A DNA stretch of 64,000 nt from JAYQKL01 sp049889535 (GTDB taxonomy: Bacteria > Pseudomonadota > Alphaproteobacteria > RS24). This document shows positions 50,737 through 59,694 of the stretch, in pieces; the first letter of the stretch is position 1, and each line of letters begins with the position of its first letter. The notes under the pieces were generated by a model. That model was not told the DNA's origin, searched no databases, and saw only the letters and a program-made list of their open reading frames with translations. The position numbers and the translations under genes were made by a program. The stretch is taken from NCBI GenBank assembly GCA_049889535.1, contig JBMHDF010000018.1, forward strand, positions 316,529 to 380,528, written 5' to 3'.

Positions 50737-51522
50737 ATGGCTTTACGCTCTGCAACCTTAAATGTCATGATTAACGCTGCCGAAAAGGCGGCGCGCGGGC
50801 TCAGACGTGATTTTGGTGAAATAGAAAATCTTCAGGTTTCACGCAAAGGGCCGGGCGATTTTGTTACCAATGCCGATATTAAAGCTGAAACCATTTTAAA
50901 AGAAGAGCTAACCACAGCACGACCTGGCTATGGCTTGCTGATGGAAGAAGCAGGTGAAATTGAAGGCGGCGATAAATCCCATAGATGGATTATTGACCCA
51001 TTAGATGGCACCACAAATTTCATGCATGGTATTCCGCATTTTGCCATTTCCATTGCGCTTGAGCGCGAAGGCAAACTCGTCGCTGGTATTGTTTATAATC
51101 CGGTCACGGATGATTTATTTTATGCCGAGCGCGGACAAGGCGCTTTTATGAATAATAAACGCATCCGGGTTTCAGGGCGCAGCAAACTTGAAGACAGTGT
51201 TTTTGCGTGCGGTGCGCCGCATCAAGGCCGCGCGGGCAAGACAGAATTTGTACAGGAAATTGACACGCTATTGCCAAAAATTTCAGGCCTGCGCCGCATG
51301 GGAGCCGCCTCGTTGGATTTAGCTTATGTCGCTGCTGGGCGTATGGACGGATTTTGGGAGCGCGGGCTTCAGGCATGGGATATGGCGGCAGGTGTGGTCA
51401 TTGTTCGTGAAGCGGGCGGTGTTGTTTCTGATTTGGACAATAAACAGAAATTTCTGGAAAATGGTCATATCATTGCTGCCAATGAAGCGCTCCACACTCA
51501 GCTTCTTAAAGAATTGGTTTAA
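50737..51522 (+). CDS. suhB: Inositol monophosphatase family protein (SuhB-like)
   Basis: The 261-residue magnesium-dependent phosphatase has the metal-binding set LMEEAGEIEG (Glu), WIIDPLDGTTNFMHGIPHFAIS (Asp, Asp) and LQAWDMAAGVVIVREAGG (Asp). It fits SuhB, which in bacteria also acts in rRNA transcription antitermination. Substrates other than inositol phosphate are possible. It begins 12 bases after efp and is likely in the same transcript. Convergent with the ABC exporter gene. Confidence 0.92.
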   Translation: MALRSATLNVMINAAEKAARGLRRDFGEIENLQVSRKGPGDFVTNADIKAETILKEELTTARPGYGLLMEEAGEIEGGDKSHRWIIDPLDGTTNFMHGIPHFAISIALEREGKLVAGIVYNPVTDDLFYAERGQGAFMNNKRIRVSGRSKLEDSVFACGAPHQGRAGKTEFVQEIDTLLPKISGLRRMGAASLDLAYVAAGRMDGFWERGLQAWDMAAGVVIVREAGGVVSDLDNKQKFLENGHIIAANEALHTQLLKELV

Positions 51523-51530
51523 TTAATAAA

Positions 51531-53369
51531 TTAGGCTTTGCGTGGCGCAAGTGGTGTGACATTCGTTGTGGCGGCCTCATCATCACCAAATTGCAGTTTT
51601 GCCAAACGCTGATAAAGACCTTCTTGTTGCAACAACTCATCATGCGTGCCTGTGGCGACAATCTGCCCCTCATCCATGACAATAATTCGATCAGCTTTTA
51701 AGACTGTGGCCAAACGGTGTGCAATGACAATGGTTGTGCGGCCCTGCATCAGCGTTTCAAGCGCTTTTTGAACTAATTTTTCGCTCTCTGCATCAAGTGC
51801 TGACGTGGCTTCATCCAACAATAAAACCGGTGCATCGCGTAAAATTGCCCGCGCAATCGCAATGCGTTGGCGTTGCCCGCCAGATAAATTAACACCGCGC
51901 TCACCTATTTGTGTGTCATAACCTTCTGGTAAAGCTTTGATAAAATCTGCTGCAAGAGCTGCTTCTGCCGCTAGATAAACCTGATTGGCATCTGCATCTG
52001 GGCGTCCAAAGCGAATATTTTCAAATATGCTGGTCGCGAATATCACAGTCTCTTGCGGCACAATGGCTGTATTGGCCCGAATATCTTGAGGCGCGGCGAG
52101 CTTTAAATCCACATCATCCAGACTCACTGTCCCTTCTTGCGGGTCGTAAAACCGCAAGAGAAGCTGAAACACGGTGCTTTTACCCGCACCAGATGGACCA
52201 ACCAGCGCGACTGTCTCACCAGCTTGGACAGTGAGAGAAAAATCCTTCAGAGCCTGACTTTGTGGCCGCGATGGATAATGAAAACCAACATGTGAAAAAC
52301 GCACTTCCCCTTTTGCCGGATAGGGCATATCAGCTGGATTAAGAGGCGTCTTGATGGTTGGTTCAACATCTAATATCTCAACCAGACGTTCTGTGGCTCC
52401 TGCTGCTTGTTGAATATCGCCCCAAACTTCCGATAAAGCAGCAATCGAGGTAGCGCATAAAACGGCATACATGATAAATTGGCCTAATGTGCCGCCACTC
52501 ATTGTGCCGTCTAAAACATATTGCGCGCCAACCCATAAAATGCCAACCACACCAGCAAAAACCAAAATAAATGCCAGCGCGGTTAAACCAGCGCGTGCCA
52601 TAATGCGCGCCCGCGCGGTTTGGAATGAGCTTTCAACCGCCCTGCTAAAACGTCGGCGCTCTTCTTCCTCATGGGTGAAAGCTTGCACCACTTGAATTGA
52701 GGTAATGGTTTCTTGCGCCTGCGCACTGGTATCGGCAATACGATCTTGGCTTTTGCGCGAAAGACGGCGCACCATGCGCCCAAAAGCAATCATCGGAATA
52801 ATAATCAATGGTAAAGCCAAAGCTGCCAAACCACTTAAAACTTGGCTGGTAATGACCAACATGGTGGCCGAGCCAACAAACATAAACGCATTGCGTAAGG
52901 CGATTGATGCTGACGAACCTACAACAGTTTTAATGAGTGTGGTGTCTGCCGTTAATCGCGACAAAACCTCGCCTGTGCGGACAGTTTCAAAAAATTGCGG
53001 GCTTAATTGTGTGATATGGTCATAAACTTTTTGCCGTAAGTCAGAAGTGACGCGCTCGCCAATCCAGGTCACAAAGTAAAACCGCATCGCACTGGAAAAC
53101 CCCAACAACACAGCCACAATCATCATTGCGCCAAAATAGCGGTCAATGGCCTGCGCATCCGAGCCTGAAAAGCCAAAATCAATCATTTGACGCAAGGCTA
53201 ATGGCAAGGCCAATGTACTGAGCGTAGCTATCACCAAAGCCAGAAAAGCGTAAACCAACTTACTTGGATAGGCTTTCAAAAATGGCCATAAAGCACGCAG
53301 AGGTTTTAAATCACGGGATTTGGCGCGCCGTTTAGCCTGTTCTTCAATTTTTTCTGCCGGATGCACCAT
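51531..53369 (-). CDS. ABC exporter, fused membrane and ATPase domains (MsbA-like)
   Basis: The 612-residue half-transporter has a six-helix ABC transmembrane domain (residues about 30-330) and an ATPase domain. The ATPase has Walker A GPSGAGKST, Q-loop AIVPQETVIF, signature LSGGQRQRIAIARAI, Walker B VLLLDEATSALD and H-loop IAHRLATV. Such type IV exporters move lipids or drugs; the ATPase region resembles ABCB/MsbA exporters. Helices end with the cytosolic RRKSRDL-like basic N-terminus (RAKSRDLKPLRALWP). The substrate is not known. Confidence 0.92.
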   Translation of the reverse strand: MVHPAEKIEEQAKRRAKSRDLKPLRALWPFLKAYPSKLVYAFLALVIATLSTLALPLALRQMIDFGFSGSDAQAIDRYFGAMMIVAVLLGFSSAMRFYFVTWIGERVTSDLRQKVYDHITQLSPQFFETVRTGEVLSRLTADTTLIKTVVGSSASIALRNAFMFVGSATMLVITSQVLSGLAALALPLIIIPMIAFGRMVRRLSRKSQDRIADTSAQAQETITSIQVVQAFTHEEEERRRFSRAVESSFQTARARIMARAGLTALAFILVFAGVVGILWVGAQYVLDGTMSGGTLGQFIMYAVLCATSIAALSEVWGDIQQAAGATERLVEILDVEPTIKTPLNPADMPYPAKGEVRFSHVGFHYPSRPQSQALKDFSLTVQAGETVALVGPSGAGKSTVFQLLLRFYDPQEGTVSLDDVDLKLAAPQDIRANTAIVPQETVIFATSIFENIRFGRPDADANQVYLAAEAALAADFIKALPEGYDTQIGERGVNLSGGQRQRIAIARAILRDAPVLLLDEATSALDAESEKLVQKALETLMQGRTTIVIAHRLATVLKADRIIVMDEGQIVATGTHDELLQQEGLYQRLAKLQFGDDEAATTNVTPLAPRKA

Positions 53370-53479
53370 ATAAACCTTTAAAGTTTTTCAATAACGCCTT
53401 TTATATCTTAAGAGGCGATAAATTCACGTTTTTTTACATTATAGGGCAAAAAAACCAGAAACCACGTCAAAAACAGCGC

Positions 53480-53508
53480 TTGCACTTTTGCTATGCCTCA
53501 GTTATAAA
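53480..53508 (+). promoter_or_regulatory. Sigma-70-type promoter of rpmE
   Basis: TTGCAC (53480-53485) and TATAAA (53503-53508) are separated by 17 bases, an optimal spacing, and lie about 30 bases before the rpmE start at 53540. It is the clearest promoter I can see in the window. Confidence 0.65.
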
Positions 53509-53539
53509 CCCTCAACTTGAAATGAAGAGGATTGTTCCG

Positions 53540-53761
53540 ATGAAAAAAGATATTCATCCTGACTATCACATGATTACCGTTGCTTTGACTGACGGCACAA
53601 GCTACCAAACCCGCTCAACATACGGGTCTGAAGGCGATACATTAACATTGGATATTGATCCATCAACTCACCCAGCCTGGAATGCAGGCTCCAATCACAT
53701 TGTGGACCGTGGTGGTCGTGTGAGCCGTTTTAACAAGAAATTCGACAGCTTCTTGGGTTAA
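53540..53761 (+). CDS. rpmE: 50S ribosomal protein L31, zinc-free type
   Basis: The 73-residue protein begins MKKDIHPDYHMITVALTDG and continues with the L31 core DIDPSTHPAW and the C-terminal GGRVSRFNKKF. The zinc-binding cysteines of the classic form are absent, and there is no cysteine at all. The ATG at 53540 follows AGAGGATTGTTCCG, while the upstream ATG at 53522 lies at that ribosome binding site. A terminator follows at 53786-53818 inside the convergent DUF1192 gene. Confidence 0.95.
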   Translation: MKKDIHPDYHMITVALTDGTSYQTRSTYGSEGDTLTLDIDPSTHPAWNAGSNHIVDRGGRVSRFNKKFDSFLG

Positions 53762-53762
53762 T

Positions 53763-53963
53763 TTAATCCTCAGAAGTTCCAAACAAGGCTTCCGCCGCAT
53801 CGCGGGAGCCTTTTTTTTGTGTCATGCTTGCTTCAATACGCATAATTTCTGTTTTCAATAAAGTTTTGCGAACCGCCAACTCATCAAGGCTGAGCATATC
53901 CAGACTTTCTGTAATCACCTGCTCTAAGGCCGAGCCTTGGGGTGCTTTTACCTCTTCTTCCAT
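53763..53963 (-). CDS. DUF1192 family protein
   Basis: The 66-residue protein has the short helical DUF1192 pattern SLDMLSLDELAVRKTLLKTEI followed by MRIEASMTQKK, a likely coiled coil. The family is alphaproteobacterial and of unknown function. ATG at 53963 has GAGGGGGAAG upstream and is preferred over the one at 53984. Its C-terminal codons contain the rpmE terminator hairpin, and its stop lies one base from the rpmE stop. Confidence 0.82.
   Translation of the reverse strand: MEEEVKAPQGSALEQVITESLDMLSLDELAVRKTLLKTEIMRIEASMTQKKGSRDAAEALFGTSED
53786..53818 (+). terminator. Terminator of rpmE, inside the DUF1192 gene
   Basis: GGCTTCCGC (53787-53795) pairs with GCGGGAGCC (53802-53810, one G-T pair) around a six-base loop, and eight T residues follow. 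It lies 26 bases past the rpmE stop, within the convergent DUF1192 coding region. Confidence 0.85.
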
Positions 53964-54154
53964 GAACTTCCCCCTCAATGACACTTATTTTGCCAAGTCA
54001 TGATAAACATGTAAACCCCATCACAAAATCCATTAATTTCCTTTTTACTAGGCAAGCCCGCTATTTTGCGCTAAATAAGATGAATTCCATCATAACGCTT
54101 ATTACTTTTGCAGATGGTCGAGCCTGAAACAGGGCTTGGACATAAGGAGAAATT

Positions 54155-54892
54155 ATGACTTATCCACTCATGCCTAAAGCAACCGCTGTTTGGCTGATTG
54201 ACAATACAGCTTTGACCTTTGATCAAATTGCCGATTTTTGCGGCCTCCACGCGCTAGAAGTGAAAGGCATTGCAGATGGTGATGTGGCGCATGGCATTAA
54301 AGGACTTGACCCTATTAATAGCGGGCAACTGAGCCGCGATGAAATTGAGCGCTGCCAAAATGATCCAACGGCAAAACTCACTTTGCAGGAGAGCAAAAGC
54401 AGCCTAGCTGAGCCAAAAAAACAAAAAGGCGCGCGCTATATGCCGCTTTCAAAGCGCCAAGAGCGGCCAAATGCAATTTACTGGCTGGTCCGCAACCACC
54501 CAGAATTAAATGATGCGCAAATCGGACGCCTGATTGGCACAACAAAACCAACCATTCAAAGCATTCGAGAACGCACGCATTGGAATCTCAGCAATTTAAA
54601 GCCTGTTGATCCGGTGACTTTGGGTTTATGTAAACAGGTTGATTTGGACCATGAAGTATCGCGAGCCGCAAAACGTATTGAGCGGGCGGCCAAAAAACAA
54701 GCCAAATTAGACGGTGGTGCGTCTCTGCTATCGGCTGAAGAGTCGGTACAACCCGCAAGCGTAGATACTGAACCAGAAGTCAATGCTGATAATTTTAGCT
54801 TCAATGAGAGTGAGGCAAATGAAACGCAGGCATCTGAAGCAGACACACAAACGCCAGATATTGACAGCGTTTTCAGTAAATTTAACGACTAA
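54155..54892 (+). CDS. trcR: Cell cycle transcriptional regulator TrcR (DUF1013)
   Basis: TrcR is an alphaproteobacterial protein that associates with RNA polymerase and affects cell cycle gene expression. The 245-residue product has the DUF1013 layout. The N-terminal ATAVWLIDNTALTFDQIADF ends in CGLHALEVKGIADGDV, and is followed by GIKGLDPI. A second helix-turn-helix reads RPNAIYWLVRNHPELNDAQI, then GRLIGTTKPTIQSIRERTHW. An acidic, low-complexity tail makes up the last 70 residues. TAAGGAGAAATT gives a strong ribosome binding site. Confidence 0.92.
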   Translation: MTYPLMPKATAVWLIDNTALTFDQIADFCGLHALEVKGIADGDVAHGIKGLDPINSGQLSRDEIERCQNDPTAKLTLQESKSSLAEPKKQKGARYMPLSKRQERPNAIYWLVRNHPELNDAQIGRLIGTTKPTIQSIRERTHWNLSNLKPVDPVTLGLCKQVDLDHEVSRAAKRIERAAKKQAKLDGGASLLSAEESVQPASVDTEPEVNADNFSFNESEANETQASEADTQTPDIDSVFSKFND

Positions 54893-54919
54893 AACACTAT
54901 TTCGTTGCAGCTTAGGAGG

Positions 54920-55084
54920 TTAATTCCGCCTAAGCTGTGACATTTCTTCTTTCAATTTGAGTTTTCTTTTTTTTAACTCATGCAGCAAATCCTCATCAGG
55001 TTGAGGTCGTTTTGCTTCTGTTTCAATTTTCATTTCAAGTTCTAAATGCTGTCTTTCAAGACTTTCCTGTCGCGCTTTGGTCAT
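54920..55084 (-). CDS. DUF465 (YdcH-like) small protein
   Basis: The 54-residue charged protein forms two helices: QESLERQHLELEMKIETEAK, a short loop RPQPDEDLL, then HELKKRKLKLKEEMSQL. This is the DUF465/YdcH pattern, a helical hairpin of unknown function. ATG at 55084 is preferred because AAGGGGGCGC lies upstream. It faces trcR (27 bases between stops) and is divergent from purE. Confidence 0.85.
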   Translation of the reverse strand: MTKARQESLERQHLELEMKIETEAKRPQPDEDLLHELKKRKLKLKEEMSQLRRN

Positions 55085-55229
55085 TTGCGCCCCCTTTCCT
55101 TCTATCAGCATGACAAAAAACCAGAAATTTGTCGAATCATGTCTATATTTTCATCAAATTCATGTAAAATTGCCTTGAAATAGCCAGTATTTTGCTGTTA
55201 ATTCCCCTTTTGGTTTGGAGATAAAAGCG

Positions 55230-55727
55230 ATGAGCAACCATCCAAAACCCTTAATTGGTGTGATTATGGGTAGTCAGAGTGACTGGCCCACTATGAAACA
55301 TGCCACTGAAATTCTTGAAGCGCTTGGGATTGCCTATGAGCATAAAATTGTGTCAGCCCATCGCACCCCAAAGCGGCTTTATGATTATGCCCAATCCGCC
55401 CATGAACGCGGCCTGCAAACGATTATTGCCGGCGCTGGTGGCGCTGCCCATTTGCCTGGCATGGTTGCCGCAATAACGCATTTGCCAGTTTTTGGGGTAC
55501 CAATTCAAAGCAAAGCCCTGAGCGGACAAGATTCGCTTTTATCGATTGTGCAAATGCCAGCTGGTGTCCCCGTTGGCACATTAGCAATAGGGCAAGCAGG
55601 TGCCACCAATGCTGGCCTGCTCGCGGCGGCCGTGATTGCCCTGCAAGACGCGGCTGTGGCAGAAAAACTCATTGCCTGGCGTCAAGCCAGAACAGATGCC
55701 GTAGCAGAGACCCCAAGTGACGATTAA
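55230..55727 (+). CDS. purE: N5-carboxyaminoimidazole ribonucleotide mutase
   Basis: PurE moves the carboxylate from N5 to C4 of carboxyaminoimidazole ribonucleotide in purine synthesis. The 165-residue protein has GVIMGSQSDWPTMKHA, the loop SAHRTPKRLYDYA, AGAGGAAHLPGM, and the C-terminal GQAGATNAGLLAA, all standard for class I. ATG at 55230 follows TTTGGAGATAAAAGC. It overlaps purK by 11 bases, and both act in sequence. Confidence 0.97.
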   Translation: MSNHPKPLIGVIMGSQSDWPTMKHATEILEALGIAYEHKIVSAHRTPKRLYDYAQSAHERGLQTIIAGAGGAAHLPGMVAAITHLPVFGVPIQSKALSGQDSLLSIVQMPAGVPVGTLAIGQAGATNAGLLAAAVIALQDAAVAEKLIAWRQARTDAVAETPSDD

Positions 55728-56820
55728 ACCGTTAAAAAAGGGAAGCATGATTGGCATTTTAGGCTCTGGACAGCTTGGGCGCATGTTGGCACAGGCAGCC
55801 TCTGATTATGGTTATCACACACATATTTATGCACCTGACGACCAGCTTGAGCAAACCCCTGCAGGTCAGGTCGCAACGCAAGTTACGCAAGCCGCCTATG
55901 ATGATGAAACCGCTTTGGCAGAATTTGCAAAAAGCGTTGATGTCATTACTTATGAATTTGAAAATGTTCCGCGTCATGCGGTCGCTTTTTTGACAAAACT
56001 GAAACCAGTACGGCCCAGCGAAAAAGCGTTAGAAGTCGCTCAAGATAGGCTGGTTGAGAAAACTTTTATTCGCCAGCAAGGTCTAGGCGTTGCAGATTTT
56101 GCCGATATTGAAACCCTCGATGATTTAACGCAAGCTTGGCAGGATTTTGGCCAAGATGCGATTTTAAAAACCCGCCGTTTTGGATATGACGGCAAAGGGC
56201 AATGGCGCGTGCGCTCAATCGCAGAATGCGAAACCGCTTTTAATGCACTTAATGGTCAAGCCGCGATTTTAGAAAAATGCATTCCCTTTGATTGCGAGGT
56301 TTCCATCATCGCGGCACGGAATTTATCGGGCGAAATAGCGGTTTTTGACTGTGTTGAGAATGTGCATGAGAACCATATTCTCAAATATAGCTATGCGCCC
56401 GCGCAGATAGATGAACCGCTTCACCACCAATCGCTCATGCTGGCTGAAACCATGCTCACTGCTCTGGATTATACTGGCGTTTTGGCGATTGAGTTATTTG
56501 TGTGCGGCGCGGATTTATTGGTGAATGAAATTGCACCGCGTGTGCATAATTCAGGTCACTGGACAATGAATGCCTGTGCGGCGAGTCAATTTCATCAACA
56601 TATTTTAGCGATTACTGGCCATAAGCTGGCTGACCCGAAGCGAGAATATGACGCCATTATGACAAACCTATTGGGTGATGAACTGGAACAGGCCAAAAGC
56701 CAAGAGATTGGACCGTCAAGCTATCTTCATGATTATGGTAAAAAAACCGCGCGCACAGGGCGTAAAATGGGGCATCTGAATACGCTTTATCCGCTTGGCG
56801 CTTTACCGCGCAAAGCTTAG
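55717..56820 (+). CDS. purK: 5-(carboxyamino)imidazole ribonucleotide synthase
   Basis: PurK is the ATP-grasp enzyme that carboxylates aminoimidazole ribonucleotide before PurE. The 367-residue protein has IGILGSGQLGRMLAQAASDYG, ITYEFENVP, the ATP-binding KTRRFGYDGKGQW, EKCIPFDCEVSI and NEIAPRVHNSGHWT. The start is GTG at 55717, inside purE, consistent with coupling. Its stop overlaps the COQ9 gene on the other strand by four bases. Confidence 0.97.
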   Translation: MTIKPLKKGSMIGILGSGQLGRMLAQAASDYGYHTHIYAPDDQLEQTPAGQVATQVTQAAYDDETALAEFAKSVDVITYEFENVPRHAVAFLTKLKPVRPSEKALEVAQDRLVEKTFIRQQGLGVADFADIETLDDLTQAWQDFGQDAILKTRRFGYDGKGQWRVRSIAECETAFNALNGQAAILEKCIPFDCEVSIIAARNLSGEIAVFDCVENVHENHILKYSYAPAQIDEPLHHQSLMLAETMLTALDYTGVLAIELFVCGADLLVNEIAPRVHNSGHWTMNACAASQFHQHILAITGHKLADPKREYDAIMTNLLGDELEQAKSQEIGPSSYLHDYGKKTARTGRKMGHLNTLYPLGALPRKA

Positions 56821-57470
56821 CCGCCAAATCGTAAATTTGACAGGACAGCCAAAGGGTCTGGCAATTTTTCTTTTAAGTCGCGCCATTGCGCCTTGCCTTT
56901 TTCAATCTTCATTACATCTTCAATGCGCCGGCCTAAAAAAGCGCGTGTTTCAGCCGCATCGTAGCTTTCATCTTGGAACCAGACCATGCGGGTTGAGGTA
57001 TAGACCCCACTTAAAATTAAGCGCTTAGAATAATAATTGCCATCTGTGCTTGTATCGCCAGCCGCGCGCCACATCTCATCAACAGTTTTGCCAAGCAGAG
57101 CCAACGCATCTTGCGCATAAGCTGGCAGCGCCAAAATCGCAAAAGCGCGCTGCGCCACTTCTTTTTGCGGCGTATCAATTTCCAATCGCGTCATGACAGC
57201 GGTTTGTATCCGGTCGCGAATTTTCATCTCCAACAGCTTTTTTTGCGCTAAATCATGCACCATTTGCTCTGTGCCTTGCTGGATAAAATAAATAGCCAAA
57301 TCCACCCCGCCACGCGGCAAAGCCAAACGCGCCTTGTCCTTATCTAGACCAGCTTGCGCCGCTGCTTTCGCGACCACCTCGTCGCTAAAGCCATCGAAAA
57401 CCAAATCCGGCATGGCGGCTTTAAGGATTTGGGCTTTTTCTTCGCTGTAAAGTGTTTTGGCCATATCCAT
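56817..57470 (-). CDS. COQ9 family protein (rpsU-divergently transcribed)
   Basis: The 217-residue protein belongs to the COQ9 family, which binds lipids and helps ubiquinone synthesis with COQ7 in mitochondria. Recognisable parts are LALPRGGVDLAIYFIQQG, KIRDRIQTAVMTRLE, VDEMWRAAGDTSTDGNYYSK, RLILSGVYTSTRMVWFQDES and RRIEDVMKIEK. The family is also named for its position divergent from rpsU, as here. Start may be the ATG at 57470 or two codons later. Confidence 0.92.
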   Translation of the reverse strand: MDMAKTLYSEEKAQILKAAMPDLVFDGFSDEVVAKAAAQAGLDKDKARLALPRGGVDLAIYFIQQGTEQMVHDLAQKKLLEMKIRDRIQTAVMTRLEIDTPQKEVAQRAFAILALPAYAQDALALLGKTVDEMWRAAGDTSTDGNYYSKRLILSGVYTSTRMVWFQDESYDAAETRAFLGRRIEDVMKIEKGKAQWRDLKEKLPDPLAVLSNLRFGG

Positions 57471-57624
57471 CTCTATTTGCTCGACTATAGCTTTTTCATA
57501 TCACAAATTTAAGGGAAAAGCTGTTAAAAACCAGACAAGACTAGACATTGGCGCCAATTCTTGATACATCAAACATTCTTGGCGTATCTGCGTCAAAATT
57601 TATAAGGAATTGAGGTGATATAAA

Positions 57625-57846
57625 GTGCAAGTTACAGTTCGTGACAATAATGTTGACCAGGCCTATAAGGTCTTAAAAAAGAAACTGCAACGTGAAGGCG
57701 TGTTTCGTGAAATGAAGCTTCGCGATCATTATGAGAAGCCTTCTGAAAAACGCGCCCGTGAAAAAACGGAATCTATCCGTCGCGTTCGCAAGTTAGCACG
57801 TAAAGCTGCCCAGCGTGAAAACGGCTTCACAGGACGCCGTCGCTAG
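57625..57846 (+). CDS. rpsU: 30S ribosomal protein S21
   Basis: S21 helps translation initiation on the 30S subunit. The 73-residue basic protein begins MQVTVRDNNVDQAYKVLKKK and ends in an arginine-rich tail (RRVRKLARKAAQREN), the usual form. The start codon is GTG at 57625 with TGAGGTG upstream. A strong terminator follows at 57868. COQ9 is divergent. Confidence 0.97.
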   Translation: MQVTVRDNNVDQAYKVLKKKLQREGVFREMKLRDHYEKPSEKRAREKTESIRRVRKLARKAAQRENGFTGRRR

Positions 57847-57867
57847 GCACTCGCCAAACCAAACAAA

Positions 57868-57904
57868 AACGCCGCCTCTATCTCTAGAAGCGGCGTTTTT
57901 TTAT
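57868..57904 (+). terminator. Rho-independent terminator of rpsU
   Basis: AACGCCGC and GCGGCGTT form a stem around a 14-base loop, followed by TTTTT and further T residues. It also lies just downstream of the convergent pntB stop (57927) and could serve both. Confidence 0.88.
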
Positions 57905-57926
57905 GCCAAAACACTTAACAAAACAC

Positions 57927-59363
57927 TTAAAGTGACTTAACGATATTCTCGACCATTTTCTTGGCGTCAGAAAATAGCATCATTGTATTATCATTGAAGA
58001 AAAGCTCATTTTCAACACCAGCATACCCACTGCCCATACCGCGTTTGACGAATAAAACAGTTTGGGCTTTATCAACTTCTAATATCGGCATTCCAAAAAT
58101 CGGACTTTGCGGGTCGGTGCGCGCAGCTGGATTGGTCACATCATTTGCACCAATCACAAACACAACATCTGTCTGTGCAAAATCATTATTAATATCGTCC
58201 AGCTCGAAAACCTCATCATATGGCACATTGGCTTCGGCCAGCAGCACATTCATGTGACCGGGCATACGGCCAGCTACGGGATGGATCGCATACGAGATTT
58301 TCACCCCTTCAGCTTTGAGCGTATCAGACATTTCACGCAATGCATGCTGGGCTTGTGCCACCGCCATACCATAACCTGGCACGATGATAACCGACGAAGC
58401 ATTTTTCATGATAAAGGCCGCGTCTTCTGCACTGCCTTGTTTCACTGGGCGTTGCTCTTTTGCGCCCGCCGCAACCACGGCGCCATCTTCACTACCAAAT
58501 CCGCCCAATATGACCGAAATAAAGCTTCGGTTCATACCGCGACACATTATATATGACAAAATCGCGCCTGATGAACCGACCAGCGAGCCTGTGATAATCA
58601 GCCCCATATTGCCCAAAGTAAAACCAATACCAGCTGCTGCCCAGCCTGAATAAGAATTCAGCATCGACACCACAACCGGCATATCCGCACCCCCAATGGG
58701 GATAATAATTAAGAACCCAAGCACAAAGGCCAGCGCGGTAATGATAGCAAAAACCTGCGGTGTTTGATTCGCGGGATCAAGGCAAAGATAGACTGTACCC
58801 ACAATAATCGCGATAAACAGGCCGAGATTAACCAAATGTCGCAAAGGCAAAATAATCGGCGCGCCAGACATATTACCGTTGAGTTTCGCAAATGCGATAA
58901 GCGAGCCTGAGAAAGTTACAATCCCGATAACCAGACCTAAAGACATCTCAACAAGACTTAATGCGCTTAAAGACCCTAGAGCTGGTAAATTAAAGGCCGT
59001 TGGGCTTAAAAAGGCTGCCCATGCCACCAAGACAGAAGCTAAACCACCAAGCGCGTTTAACGCCGCCACAAATTGTGGCATTGAAGTCATGGCAATCCGA
59101 ACCGCTATCACCCCGCCAATAATACCACCAATCAAAACCGCAATAATTGCCATGACAAGCGTATTATCAAGACTGATATTGGAGATATCGGCAAAGTAAC
59201 GGCCATCAGGCAGAGCAAGGGTTGTACCGACCGCGACCAACATGCCCAACATGCCGAGCATATTGCCTTGTCGGGCTGTTTCAGGTGAGCTTAGACCACG
59301 CAGGGCGATGATAAACATAACGCCCGATAAGAGATATAAGAGTGCAGAAATATTCGCATCCAT
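57927..59363 (-). CDS. pntB: NAD(P) transhydrogenase subunit beta PntB
   Basis: PntB carries the NADP(H)-binding domain III and about nine membrane helices of the proton-pumping transhydrogenase, which makes NADPH from NADH. The 478-residue protein has glycine-rich membrane segments, then the C-terminal domain with VIIVPGYGMAVAQAQHALRE, YAIHPVAGRMPGHMNVLLAE, and FVIGANDVTNPAARTD. It starts 11 bases after pntA2. This is the three-subunit type known from Rhodospirillum. Confidence 0.97.
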   Translation of the reverse strand: MDANISALLYLLSGVMFIIALRGLSSPETARQGNMLGMLGMLVAVGTTLALPDGRYFADISNISLDNTLVMAIIAVLIGGIIGGVIAVRIAMTSMPQFVAALNALGGLASVLVAWAAFLSPTAFNLPALGSLSALSLVEMSLGLVIGIVTFSGSLIAFAKLNGNMSGAPIILPLRHLVNLGLFIAIIVGTVYLCLDPANQTPQVFAIITALAFVLGFLIIIPIGGADMPVVVSMLNSYSGWAAAGIGFTLGNMGLIITGSLVGSSGAILSYIMCRGMNRSFISVILGGFGSEDGAVVAAGAKEQRPVKQGSAEDAAFIMKNASSVIIVPGYGMAVAQAQHALREMSDTLKAEGVKISYAIHPVAGRMPGHMNVLLAEANVPYDEVFELDDINNDFAQTDVVFVIGANDVTNPAARTDPQSPIFGMPILEVDKAQTVLFVKRGMGSGYAGVENELFFNDNTMMLFSDAKKMVENIVKSL

Positions 59364-59374
59364 GACAGCCCCGC

Positions 59375-59674
59375 TTACTTCTTTTTACGATACATGGCCA
59401 GCATGCGCTGGGTGACGAGGAAACCGCCAAAAATATTAACGGAGGCGAAAACCAGCCCTGCAAAGCCAAGCCAGCGGGCGCCTGTTGAGGCCGCATCTAC
59501 CGCTTGAACATTAACAGCAATAAGAGCACCAACCACAATCACAGCTGAAATCGCATTGGTAACAGACATAAGTGGCGTATGAAGGGCTGGTGTCACAGAC
59601 CAAACAACGTAATAACCAACAAATACAGCCAGAACAAATATGCTGACCAGGAATGTAAAATTACTTATTTCCAT
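59375..59674 (-). CDS. pntA2: NAD(P) transhydrogenase subunit alpha, membrane part (PntAb)
   Basis: This 99-residue protein has three to four membrane helices (FLVSIFVLAVFVGYYVVWSV, NAISAVIVVGALIAV, WLGFAGLVFASVNIFGGFLV) and the conserved TPALHTPLMSVTNAIS. It is the short membrane part of the alpha subunit, encoded separately in alphaproteobacteria. pntA1 lies 20 bases upstream and pntB 11 bases downstream, in the fixed order. Confidence 0.96.
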   Translation of the reverse strand: MEISNFTFLVSIFVLAVFVGYYVVWSVTPALHTPLMSVTNAISAVIVVGALIAVNVQAVDAASTGARWLGFAGLVFASVNIFGGFLVTQRMLAMYRKKK

Positions 59675-59694
59675 ATCTCTATCCTATTTCGGTT

